From an uncultured Oscillibacter sp. (GTDB taxonomy: Bacteria; Bacillota; Clostridia; Oscillospirales; Oscillospiraceae), in contig CATLJA010000004.1 of the NCBI GenBank assembly GCA_949959305.1, positions 1 through 55,536 on the forward strand: a stretch of DNA of 55,536 bases, in the 5' to 3' direction. Positions 41,188 to 48,270 of this stretch are shown in pieces. The stretch's first letter is position 1. Each line of letters begins with the position of its first letter. Under the pieces are notes generated by a model, which was not told the origin of the DNA, ran no database searches, and saw only the letters and a program-made list of their open reading frames with translations. Made by a program: the position numbers and the translations under genes.

Positions 41188-41216
41188 ATTATATCAATTC
41201 TTTTCCTGAATTTCAA
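41188..41216 (-). promoter_or_regulatory. Sigma-A promoter of the BMP lipoprotein gene
   Basis: TTGAAA (41216-41211), 17-base spacer, TATAAT (41193-41188) on the minus strand. An AGAGG/CCTCT hairpin follows in the leader; it is not a recognised riboswitch. Confidence 0.8.
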
Positions 41217-41307
41217 CTGGTTTATAAAATGTTTTCCTTTTAGCCGGAATCCAACGGCAATTCTCGTTCGTATTTCACAAAAATTCCCGGAGGACCCGGT
41301 CCGCTTC

Positions 41308-42024
41308 TCACGGTTTTGCCATCTTTACGGCGGTCTCCAGGGCGACCTCCATCATCTGGCGCAGGGAGCCCTGCCGCTCCGCCGGGGAGAGCGCCTCCCC
41401 GGTGACCAGGTTGTCGGTAACGGTGCAGATGGTCAGGGCCCGCTTCCCCGCCTCGGCGGCGGTGGCGTAAAGTCCCGCTGTCTCCATGTCGATGGCCAGG
41501 ACCCCCATGGGGGCCCATTCCAGGCCGCTGCCATGCTTATAATAGAACACGTCGGAGCTGAGGATGTTCCCCACCGGGGGCTCCAGCCCCCGCTCCCGGG
41601 CCGCGGCCACTGCCGTCTCCAGCAGCCGGAAGTCCGCGATGGGGGCGAAGGCCCCCGGCAGCTGAAAGTGATGGGCGAAGCCGGAGTCCGTACAGGCCCC
41701 CTGGGCCAGAACCAGGTCCCGGAGCTTCAGCTTCCCGGACAGGGCCCCGGTGGTGCCCACCCGGATGATGTTTTCCACGCCGTAGAAGTGGAACAGCTCA
41801 TGGGAGTATATGCCGATGCTGGGGATGCCCATGCCGGAGGCCATGGCGGACACGGGAACGCCCCGGTAGGTCCCCGTCCAGCCCTGGATGCCCCGGACGT
41901 TGTTCACCAGCCGGGGATTTTCCAGAAAGGTCTCGGCGATGAACTTCGCCCGGAGGGGATCGCCGGGCATGAGGACCGTCTTGGCGAAATCGCCCTTGGC
42001 GGCCTCGTTGTGGGGGGTGCCCAT
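41308..42024 (-). CDS. deoD: Purine-nucleoside phosphorylase, DeoD type
   Basis: 238 residues. MGTPHNEA and VLMPGDPLRAKFIAE (phosphate-binding Gly-Asp-Pro), MASGMGIPSIGIYSHELF, IRVGTTGAL and VLAIDMETAGLYATA (ribose- and base-binding) define the hexameric DeoD class. It splits purine (deoxy)nucleosides to base and (deoxy)ribose-1-phosphate. It begins one base after deoC and lies upstream of the BMP importer genes: a salvage module. Confidence 0.95.
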   Translation of the reverse strand: MGTPHNEAAKGDFAKTVLMPGDPLRAKFIAETFLENPRLVNNVRGIQGWTGTYRGVPVSAMASGMGIPSIGIYSHELFHFYGVENIIRVGTTGALSGKLKLRDLVLAQGACTDSGFAHHFQLPGAFAPIADFRLLETAVAAARERGLEPPVGNILSSDVFYYKHGSGLEWAPMGVLAIDMETAGLYATAAEAGKRALTICTVTDNLVTGEALSPAERQGSLRQMMEVALETAVKMAKP

Positions 42025-42025
42025 A

Positions 42026-42682
42026 TCAGCCCTCCAGAGCCTTCACGGCCTTGACGACGCGGCTGGTGCCCAGGCGGGAGGCCCCCAGGCTGAGGAAGTC
42101 CTCCGCGTCCTTCAGATCGGCGATGCCGCCGGCGGCCTTGATTTTCACGCCGGGGCCCACGTGCTTGGCGAACAGCGCCACGTCCTCCCGGGTGGCCCCG
42201 CCGCCGCCGAAGCCGGTGGAGGTCTTGATATACTCCGCGCCGGAGGCGGTGACGATTTCGCACATTTTGACCTTCTCCTCGTCGGTGAGGAGGCAGCACT
42301 CGATGATGACCTTCAGGAGCCTGCCCTTGCAGGCGGCCTTAATGGCCTTGATCTCCGCCAGGAGCTCGTCCCACTTCCGGTCCTTCACCCAGCCGATGTT
42401 GATGACCATATCCACTTCCTCCGCGCCGTTCTCCACCGCGTCCGAGGCCATGAAGCATTTGGCGGCGGTGGTGTCATAGCCGTTGGGGAAGCCGATGACG
42501 GTGCAGATGGGCAGCCTGCCTTCCACGTACTCCGCCGCCTGCTTCACGAAGCTGGCGGGGATGCAGACGCTGGCGCACTGATACTTCATGCCATCGTCGC
42601 AGATGGCCTTGATTTCCGCCCAGGTGGCTCCCTGGGCCAGAAGGGTGTGGTCGCACTTTCCAAGGATTTCCTTCAGTTCCAT
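42026..42682 (-). CDS. deoC: Deoxyribose-phosphate aldolase
   Basis: 218 residues. The Schiff-base lysine is in [14 protein letters not shown], with [10 protein letters not shown] at the N-terminus, EVDMVINIG and KAAGGIADL. It cleaves deoxyribose-5-phosphate to glyceraldehyde-3-phosphate and acetaldehyde, the last step of deoxynucleoside breakdown. The phosphopentomutase that links DeoD to DeoC is not in this stretch. Confidence 0.96.
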   Translation of the reverse strand: MELKEILGKCDHTLLAQGATWAEIKAICDDGMKYQCASVCIPASFVKQAAEYVEGRLPICTVIGFPNGYDTTAAKCFMASDAVENGAEEVDMVINIGWVKDRKWDELLAEIKAIKAACKGRLLKVIIECCLLTDEEKVKMCEIVTASGAEYIKTSTGFGGGGATREDVALFAKHVGPGVKIKAAGGIADLKDAEDFLSLGASRLGTSRVVKAVKALEG

Positions 42683-42749
42683 TTCAGCGTTCTCCTTTAT
42701 CCTGTATTATATTCGCGATTCCCGCCGGGGGGGAAAGGTCTGCCTTTTT

Positions 42750-42778
42750 ATTATAGCAGATTCTTCCTCCCTTGTCCA
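42750..42778 (-). promoter_or_regulatory. Sigma-A promoter of deoC-deoD
   Basis: TGGACA (42778-42773), 17-base spacer, TATAAT (42755-42750) on the minus strand. A second TATAAT lies nearer the gene (about 42710) without a clear -35. Confidence 0.75.
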
Positions 42779-42784
42779 GCGCCC

Positions 42785-42813
42785 TTGCAAAAAGCGGCCC
42801 GCCGTGCTACAAT
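42785..42813 (+). promoter_or_regulatory. Sigma-A promoter of the trypsin-like protease gene
   Basis: TTGCAA at 42785, 17-base spacer, TACAAT at 42808-42813. Back to back with the deoC promoter, -35 boxes seven bases apart. Confidence 0.75.
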
Positions 42814-42843
42814 AAGGCGGATATTTTGAAACGGAGGTTCCCC

Positions 42844-44049
42844 ATGAAAACACGACTCCTTTCCCTGCTCTGCGCCTTGACCCTGCTTCTGGGCGCGGTT
42901 CCCTCCGCCGCCGCCCTGGAGGGGGAATCCCAGCGGGCGGCCGCGGTCCTGGCCTCCCTGGGGCTCATTGCCGCCGTTCCCCCGGCGGAGGATCTGGCGG
43001 CCCCCGCCTCCCGCCTCCAGTCCGCGGAGCTGCTGACGCGCCTCTCCGGCGTTTCCGCCGCCCAGCGGAAGGGCGGCTTCCTGGAATACGCCGCCTCACG
43101 TGGCTGGTTCGCCGAGGCCGAGGAGCCGGAGGAGGCCGTCTCCTCCTCCGAATTCTGTGCCGCCCTGCTGCGCCAGCTGGGCTATGAGGGCTTCACCGAT
43201 GCGGCCGCCGGGCTCTTTGCCCGCCGGATTGCCCTGACCACCCGGGATTACGGGGAGGTCCTCACCCTGGGGGACCTCTATCAGCTGGTCCGGGACTCCC
43301 TGACCTTCCCGGACCGGGAGGGGATTCCCGCCGCCCGGCGTCTGGCGGAGGCGGGTCTTTGCACCCAGGACCAGGTCCAGGCCCTCTTTCCCCAGGAGCT
43401 CACCGCCCGGCAGGCGGCCGACCGGCACATGGCCGCCGTCTTCCGGCTGGACGTGTACTACTCGGAGAAAGCCTACCGGCAGAACCGGAACAGCGCTGGG
43501 GGCAGCGGCTTCTTCATCTCCGCCGACGGCCTGGCCGTCACCAACAGCCACACCATCGAGGGCGCGGTGCGGGCCACCGCCAACCTCGTCACCGGGGAAT
43601 GCTTCGAGGTGGAGGAGGTTTTGTACTATGACACCGCAGCGGACCTGGCCCTCCTCCGCATCTCCCGGACCACCCGGGACCGGGAAACCACCGTCCCCTT
43701 CTTCTCCTTCCTGGAACTGGCGGAGGAGCCCGCCCTCCGCCAGGGGGACCAGGTCTACACCCTGGGCGCGCCCCTGGGCCTCACTCTGGCCGTCAGCGAC
43801 GGCGTGGTCAGCGCCGTGGACCACAAGGTGGAGGGCTACGCCTTCCCCTGCGTCATCAACACCGCCGACATCTCCCACGGAAACAGCGGCGGCGTGCTGA
43901 TGAACGTCTACGGCCACGCCGTGGGCGTTACCACCGGGGCCTACTCCGCCGGGAACAACCTGTACATCTCCGTCCCCCTCACCCCCATTCTGGAGGCGGA
44001 CTGGAGCGCCGGGGGAGTCCCCCTGGCCCAGGCCGCCGCCAAGAGCTGA
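42844..44049 (+). CDS. Secreted trypsin-like serine protease (HtrA-like catalytic domain, no PDZ)
   Basis: 401 residues from ATG 42844 with GGAGG upstream. Signal peptide to about residue 24. Residues 25-200 form a helical region that resembles divergent SLH repeats (paired modules, LTRLSGVSAAQRKGG and TLGDLYQLVRDSL). The protease domain (about 205-390) keeps the triad: His in VTNSHTIEG, Asp in YDTAADLALL and Ser in ISHGNSGGVL. No PDZ domain follows, unlike HtrA/DegP. Probably extracellular or wall associated. Confidence 0.85.
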   Translation: MKTRLLSLLCALTLLLGAVPSAAALEGESQRAAAVLASLGLIAAVPPAEDLAAPASRLQSAELLTRLSGVSAAQRKGGFLEYAASRGWFAEAEEPEEAVSSSEFCAALLRQLGYEGFTDAAAGLFARRIALTTRDYGEVLTLGDLYQLVRDSLTFPDREGIPAARRLAEAGLCTQDQVQALFPQELTARQAADRHMAAVFRLDVYYSEKAYRQNRNSAGGSGFFISADGLAVTNSHTIEGAVRATANLVTGECFEVEEVLYYDTAADLALLRISRTTRDRETTVPFFSFLELAEEPALRQGDQVYTLGAPLGLTLAVSDGVVSAVDHKVEGYAFPCVINTADISHGNSGGVLMNVYGHAVGVTTGAYSAGNNLYISVPLTPILEADWSAGGVPLAQAAAKS

Positions 44050-44083
44050 GGAAGAAATCCCGGAGAATTTTCCCGAAAAGCAC

Positions 44084-44112
44084 TTGAAAACAGGGAAAGC
44101 TTGTGGTAATAT
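44084..44112 (+). promoter_or_regulatory. Sigma-A promoter of secG
   Basis: TTGAAA at 44084, 17-base spacer, TAATAT at 44107-44112 preceded by TGTGG. Confidence 0.7.
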
Positions 44113-44169
44113 TAAAAACTGTCAAACATGATTCGCGCTCTGCGTGATTCCATCTGGAGGTAGAACGTC

Positions 44170-44400
44170 TTGAAAATCGCCATCACCATTTTACAGCTCC
44201 TCTGCGGGCTGGGCATCATCCTGATTGTGCTGTTCCAGTCCGGCAAAAGCGCCGGGCTCTCCGGCGCCATCGGCGGCGTGGCCGACTCCTTCCTGGCCAA
44301 GAACAAGGCCAAGACCTTGGACGCCAAGCTGGCCCGGGCCACCAAATGGATCGGGGCCCTGTTCCTGATTCTGACCCTGGTGCTGCTGATTCTCGGCTGA
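44170..44400 (+). CDS. secG: Preprotein translocase subunit SecG
   Basis: 76 residues from TTG 44170 with GGAGG 10 bases upstream. Two membrane helices (ITILQLLCGLGIILIVLFQ and WIGALFLILTLVLLILG) flank the family loop QSGKSAGLSGAIGG and DSFLAKNKAKTLDA. It assists SecYE in protein export. Its unit has its own promoter and terminator. Confidence 0.95.
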   Translation: MKIAITILQLLCGLGIILIVLFQSGKSAGLSGAIGGVADSFLAKNKAKTLDAKLARATKWIGALFLILTLVLLILG

Positions 44401-44410
44401 GCAAAACGGA

Positions 44411-44447
44411 AGCAGCCTCCCGGACAAGTCCGGGAGGCTGCTTTTTT
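44411..44447 (+). terminator. Terminator after secG
   Basis: GCAGCCTCCCGGAC-aa-GTCCGGGAGGCTGC followed by TTTTTT. Confidence 0.9.
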
Positions 44448-44456
44448 GAAAACTTT

Positions 44457-44470
44457 CAAACAAATGTTTG
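44457..44470. promoter_or_regulatory. Candidate LexA operator on lexA
   Basis: CAAAC-AAAT-GTTTG, a perfect dyad with the 4-base gap of the Firmicute SOS box (CGAAC-N4-GTTCG) but with A/T at the second position of each half-site. It overlaps the first three bases of the -35 box of the lexA promoter. Confidence 0.65.
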
Positions 44471-44496
44471 CGTTTTCCCCGGCGGTGTGCTATACT
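44468..44496 (+). promoter_or_regulatory. Sigma-A promoter of lexA
   Basis: TTGCGT at 44468, 17-base spacer, TATACT at 44491-44496. The -35 is overlapped by the LexA-type dyad, so LexA binding should block it. Confidence 0.8.
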
Positions 44497-44539
44497 GGGG
44501 AAAACCGCTGTACCCCGGCGGCCCTCAGGAGGTCCTCTT

Positions 44540-45130
44540 ATGCCGAAGCTCACCCACATGCAGCAGAAGGTCTACGACTATATCGTCTCCTGCATCCAGA
44601 CCCAGGGCTATCCCCCCTCCGTCCGGGAAATTGGCGACGCGGTGGGGCTGAAGTCCCCCTCCACCGTCCATTTCCACCTCAAGCACCTGGAGGAGGCCGG
44701 GGTCATCGCCAAGGGCGCCGGAAAGGGCCGGGCCATCGCCCTGACGGAGCCCGCCGCCCCCAAGGACCGGGTGCCCATCCTGGGCAATGTGGCCGCCGGA
44801 AGCCCCATCCTGGCCGAGGAGTGCATTGAGGACTATCTCCCCTTCGATGCCGGAGGCCGGGAGGGGGAGTATTTCGCCCTGCGGGTCCGGGGCGAATCCA
44901 TGCTGAACGCCGGGATTCTGCCCGGGGACCTGGTGGTGGTCCACAGCCAGTCCACCGCCCGCCACGGAGAGATTGTGGTGGCCATGATTGAGGACGAGGC
45001 CACGGTGAAGCGCCTCTCCCTCCGGGGCGGACAGGTCTGGCTGCTGCCGGAGAACGAGGACTACTCCCCCATCGACGGGACCTGCGCCCAGATTCTGGGG
45101 AAGGTGGCCGCCGTGGTGCGGCATTATTGA
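44540..45130 (+). CDS. lexA: LexA repressor
   Basis: 196 residues from ATG 44540 with AGGAGG upstream. The winged HTH (PPSVREIGDAVGLKSPSTVH) covers residues 1-65. The self-cleavage site is the Ala-Gly in GNVAAGSPIL, with catalytic Ser in RVRGESML and Lys in EATVKRLSL. It represses SOS genes until RecA filaments trigger cleavage. The operator-like dyad on its own promoter indicates autoregulation. Confidence 0.96.
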   Translation: MPKLTHMQQKVYDYIVSCIQTQGYPPSVREIGDAVGLKSPSTVHFHLKHLEEAGVIAKGAGKGRAIALTEPAAPKDRVPILGNVAAGSPILAEECIEDYLPFDAGGREGEYFALRVRGESMLNAGILPGDLVVVHSQSTARHGEIVVAMIEDEATVKRLSLRGGQVWLLPENEDYSPIDGTCAQILGKVAAVVRHY

Positions 45131-45193
45131 CGCCGCGCCGCCTGCCGGAAAAAGGCCGGCCGAACGGCGTTCAACGGCTGTGCATACAGGTTC

Positions 45194-45225
45194 AAAGCCC
45201 GGAGCCCACAAGGGCTCCGGGCTTT
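45194..45225. terminator. Bidirectional terminator between lexA and the flagellar operon end
   Basis: AAAGCCCGGAGCCC-acaa-GGGCTCCGGGCTTT, followed by GCTTTT on the plus strand. Confidence 0.8.
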
Positions 45226-45230
45226 GCTTT

Positions 45231-45407
45231 TCAGGCGTAAGTGTCGATATAATCGCCCACGCCGGGAGCGGGGGGCAGCATTTCCAGCTCGCCCATCGCC
45301 TGCTGCTCCATGTCCGTCATGGTCTGCTTCTGCAGGCTCATGGCGTACTGTGTCGCCAGCCGCGCGGAGCTCATCTCCATAGCGGCCAGGGCCATGTCAT
45401 TCATCAT
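45231..45407 (-). CDS. Putative motility protein, YjfB-like (58 aa)
   Basis: 58 residues from ATG 45407 with AAAGGAG 9 bases upstream, overlapping the end of csrA by 11 bases. It is Met-, Gln- and Ala-rich (MNDMALAAMEMSSARLATQY, then AMSLQKQTMTDMEQQAM) and ends VGDYIDTYA. The length, helical Met-rich composition and position at the end of a flagellar operon match the YjfB family of small motility-associated proteins, whose role is unknown. Confidence 0.7.
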   Translation of the reverse strand: MMNDMALAAMEMSSARLATQYAMSLQKQTMTDMEQQAMGELEMLPPAPGVGDYIDTYA

Positions 45408-45672
45408 TGCGCGTTTCTCCTTTCTCCTGCTTTTTTTTCGGTGGAGCGGGCATTCCGCCCAGCAGCCCCAGCAGCTCTGCCGGGGCCGACTCCTCGACGG
45501 CGGAATCCTGGTTCACCAGCCTGGCGTCCACCAGCTCGCTGCGGAGGATGGACACCTCCGGCGGGGCCGAGATGGCCAGGCGGACCCGGCCCCCCTCGAT
45601 GGACACCACGCTCACCCGGATTTCTTCTCCAATGACCACCGATTCGCCGGTCCTGCGCTGTAAAATCAGCAA
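45397..45672 (-). CDS. csrA: Carbon storage / flagellin translation regulator CsrA with extended tail
   Basis: 91 residues from TTG 45672 with GGAGGAGG 7 bases upstream. Residues 1-60 are the CsrA dimer fold (MLILQRRTGESVVIGEEI, VRLAISAPPEV, the RNA-contacting Arg in LRSELV). Residues about 61-91 form a longer than usual tail ending in Lys/Glu. CsrA blocks flagellin translation unless FliW binds it. fliW lies directly upstream, overlapping by seven bases. Confidence 0.93.
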   Translation of the reverse strand: MLILQRRTGESVVIGEEIRVSVVSIEGGRVRLAISAPPEVSILRSELVDARLVNQDSAVEESAPAELLGLLGGMPAPPKKKQEKGETRNDE

Positions 45673-46127
45673 GGCGCGGCCTCCTCCCCGCGGCTGAACC
45701 CGGCCAGGGGATGCCGCATCTCATACCGCTCCATAATCACCTGCCGGGCCTCCCGGGTCTTGGGGTGGACCACCAGCGGGCATTTCAGGTTCACCGTGCT
45801 GGCGGATACCGGGTTCTTTACCGCGCAGAGCACGTAAAAGCCCAGTTCTCCCGCCTCCTTCACGCCGAACCTCCGCAGCTCCCCGGCTTCCAGCTCCGGC
45901 TCATAGTCCGGGTCCAGCACGAAGGGGTCCAGCACCACAAAGGCCAGGGCGGGGGTCTTCACGCTCTGGAGGCACAGCATTCCGCCGCCGCTGCCCTCAA
46001 AGGGCAGGAGCAGGAAGTCCTTCTCCTCTTCAAAGCCAAAGAGCCCCTCCGGGAAGCGGAGCACGTCCCCGGCCTCGTATTCAATCTCCCCAAAGTACTT
46101 GGTCCGAAGCTTCAGCGCCTCCATCAT
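45666..46127 (-). CDS. fliW: Flagellar assembly factor FliW
   Basis: 153 residues. LRTKYFGEIEYEAGDVLRFP, GLFGFEEEKDFLLLP and VNLKCPLVVHPKTREARQVI are the FliW signature regions. FliW binds free flagellin or CsrA and so couples filament growth to flagellin translation. It overlaps the DUF6470 gene by four bases at its start and csrA at its end, as in B. subtilis. Confidence 0.95.
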   Translation of the reverse strand: MMEALKLRTKYFGEIEYEAGDVLRFPEGLFGFEEEKDFLLLPFEGSGGGMLCLQSVKTPALAFVVLDPFVLDPDYEPELEAGELRRFGVKEAGELGFYVLCAVKNPVSASTVNLKCPLVVHPKTREARQVIMERYEMRHPLAGFSRGEEAAPC

Positions 46128-46732
46128 GCCTTCACATCCACCGGCTCATAGTCGGGATCGGCGGAGGGGGGCACGTAAAGGGGCCCGCCGATATACTTGA
46201 TGATAACCTCCGCCTTCTGCTTCACATTGATTTCGATGTCCCCGGGGATGAACTCAAACTTGGTCTGGTTCACCCGCCAGTCGAAATTCAGCTTATCCAT
46301 CTCAAAGCGGATGTTCATTTCGCCGGGGTCCCAGTCGATTTCGGGGCCCTCGCTGGGGATGAAGGTCATGCCGGGCTGGCTGAACATCTCCTTGCTGATG
46401 GCGGTTTTGGAAAGCTGGGCCTGCACATTCTCGCCGATCTTGGCCTTCAAGTAAAGCTCTCCTTCCTGCGCGAGAGCGGCAGTGGCGCTGTAAGCCGTCT
46501 GCTGGCCCTTCTGCGCCGCCTGCTCGATGCTGCGGGGGGCGGTGGGAACGATGGACTGGCGCATCTCGAAGGTGTCCACGTTCAGCTGAATGGGCCGGCT
46601 CTTGATGCTCAGCCCGCCCTTGTCCCGGGAGACCTCCAGCTCCGCAGTGCCCCGGGTATACTGCAGCTGGGCCCGGGACGTCCGCATCTCGATTTCAATG
46701 GGCACGCTGGTAATTTCAATCAGCTGTCTCAT
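46124..46732 (-). CDS. DUF6470 (YviE-like) flagellar-operon protein
   Basis: 202 residues. It begins MRQLIEITSVPIEIEMRTS and continues with a beta-rich region ending in EINVKQKAEVIIKYIGGPLY, the pattern of DUF6470, which is found between flgL and fliW in many Firmicutes. Function unknown. The position, 35 bases after flgL and overlapping fliW, is conserved. Confidence 0.85.
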   Translation of the reverse strand: MRQLIEITSVPIEIEMRTSRAQLQYTRGTAELEVSRDKGGLSIKSRPIQLNVDTFEMRQSIVPTAPRSIEQAAQKGQQTAYSATAALAQEGELYLKAKIGENVQAQLSKTAISKEMFSQPGMTFIPSEGPEIDWDPGEMNIRFEMDKLNFDWRVNQTKFEFIPGDIEINVKQKAEVIIKYIGGPLYVPPSADPDYEPVDVKA

Positions 46733-46767
46733 AGGTCATGGCGCGCTCCTTCCTCTGAAAAATATAT

Positions 46768-48249
46768 TTAGAAATTCATATAATCCATCAGGCTCTGTGA
46801 AAGGACGCTGTTGCCTACCTTCAGGGCGGCGTCATAGCAGTAGCGGGCAAACATATAATCGGTAATCGCGGCGGCGGGGTCCACGTCCTCCATCGCCATG
46901 AACTGCTGGGAAAGGGAGTCCGCCGTGTCGGTGAGAAGCAGGCTGTTGTCCCGGAGGAAGCCGGTCTCGGTATCCAGCTCCGTGAGGCGCTGGATATAGA
47001 GGTCCTTCTGGTCCTCGAACTGTTTGGCCAGGGCCACGTACTCGTCCTCGTCGTCTTCGGAGAATTTTCCGTCCTCATTGCTGCACCGCTGGAGAATTTC
47101 GCCCATCCGGGCAATGATGGAGATGATGTTGTTGGGGACCTCCTTGGTCACCTCCCGGACGGCGTTGCCCTCCCCGTCCTCAACGGTCACCGTAACCTGC
47201 TTGGTGCCGGTGCCGCCCAGGTAGTAGATGCCCTGGAGAGCGCTGTTGAAGACGGTGGAGCTGACGGCCTCGCCGTCCTTCTCCGCGTGGCCAAGGCCCA
47301 CGTCCAGGTTCTTAGTCTCCCCATTCAGGAAATACTCCAGCTTCTTGCCGTCCTCGGTTCCGGGATTCGCGTCCACAAGCACGCCCCGGTAGAACAGGGC
47401 GTTCTGCGCCTCGCTCTTTTTGTTGGTGAGCGTCCCGTCCCCTTTCACATACTGGTAGGAGGTTTTCTCGTTGTAAGCGGCGTTCTTCACGGGAACCTGA
47501 TTCGCCAGGTCCGGGTCGCCCGTGACGGCCCCGTTCCCGTCGATATACGGAAGGTTCGTGCCCGTGGCCGGCTGGCTGGGGTCGTAGTCAGGATTGGCCT
47601 CCGGCTCCTTTTCCGCCCTGGCCGGGTCGTTGGTGTAAAGTATGCCCTTGGCGAAATCCGGGTCGTTCGGGTCCATTTTATACTGGAACGCCGAGCTGTA
47701 CTTCGCCGTGTCCTCGGCGGAGAGGTTCCCGGCCTCCAGCTTTTCCAGGGCAACCCCCTCGTCGATATAGTCCGGGTTTGTCCTGGCGTCCCAGGTAAAG
47801 GGGACGTTCAGGGTGTCGGCCCCGGAGAAGACGTAGTTCTCCCCGTGGCGGCCGTTCATAATCTGAACCAGGTTTTTCGCCTTGGCGGCCATGGACTGGC
47901 CCAGGGCGTTCCGCCCGGAGGCGTCGGCCCCGTTGAGGCTGCGGATGAGGCTTCCGAAGGTGGCATCGTCGGCCAGGGCGTAAATATCCTGGGAGCCCTC
48001 CTCAATTGCGGACCACGCCTGGTTATACTTGCGGTACAGGGAATCGTTCACCGTCAGCTGGCTGGCGGCCCGCTGGTAGGAGCGGCGCAGCTGGAAGCAG
48101 CGGGTGGCAATGGCGGGATTCTCCGCGTAGGAGTTGAAAGCCCGCCCGGTCATGACGGTGGTCATGGCCTTGCTCATGGTGTTGTTGGAGCGGTTCAGGT
48201 CGTAGCGGTAGTTTTTCAGCGTACCGACGGTGGTCATTCTCGGAATCAT
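46768..48249 (-). CDS. flgL: Flagellar hook-associated protein 3 (FlgL) with inserted repeats
   Basis: 493 residues, well over the usual 300. The N-terminal D0/D1 helices (MIPRMTTVGTLKNYRYDLNR, NTMSKAMTTVMTGRAFN) and the C-terminal D0 helix (AAITDYMFARYCYDAALKVG, ending LSQSLMDYMNF) are canonical. Between them a variable domain contains two units of the repeat described separately (about residues 217-283). FlgL forms the ring between hook-associated FlgK and the flagellin filament. GGAGG lies upstream of ATG 48249. Confidence 0.92.
   Translation of the reverse strand: MIPRMTTVGTLKNYRYDLNRSNNTMSKAMTTVMTGRAFNSYAENPAIATRCFQLRRSYQRAASQLTVNDSLYRKYNQAWSAIEEGSQDIYALADDATFGSLIRSLNGADASGRNALGQSMAAKAKNLVQIMNGRHGENYVFSGADTLNVPFTWDARTNPDYIDEGVALEKLEAGNLSAEDTAKYSSAFQYKMDPNDPDFAKGILYTNDPARAEKEPEANPDYDPSQPATGTNLPYIDGNGAVTGDPDLANQVPVKNAAYNEKTSYQYVKGDGTLTNKKSEAQNALFYRGVLVDANPGTEDGKKLEYFLNGETKNLDVGLGHAEKDGEAVSSTVFNSALQGIYYLGGTGTKQVTVTVEDGEGNAVREVTKEVPNNIISIIARMGEILQRCSNEDGKFSEDDEDEYVALAKQFEDQKDLYIQRLTELDTETGFLRDNSLLLTDTADSLSQQFMAMEDVDPAAAITDYMFARYCYDAALKVGNSVLSQSLMDYMNF
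47401..47601 (-). repeat. Two NPxYD...GxxT protein repeat units inside flgL
   Basis: Units at residues about 217-283: EANPDYDPSQ...LPYIDGNGAVTGDPDLANQ and VPVKNAAYNEKTSYQYVKG then DGTLTNKKSEAQN. They match the repeat found in FlgK, including the identical VPVKN opening. Confidence 0.7.
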
Positions 48250-48270
48250 ATGGCTTCTTCCCCCTCCTTA

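Noticed and set aside
41119-41307. Possible purine riboswitch before the BMP gene
   Set aside because: No conserved loop sequences of the purine riboswitch could be found. The region holds a sigma-A promoter and a small GC hairpin only. The leaders of the NCS2 permease and deoC were checked with the same result.
45162-45172. GAAC-GGC-GTTC dyad after lexA as a second LexA box
   Set aside because: The gap is three bases rather than four, it is not near a promoter, and it lies between a stop codon and a terminator.
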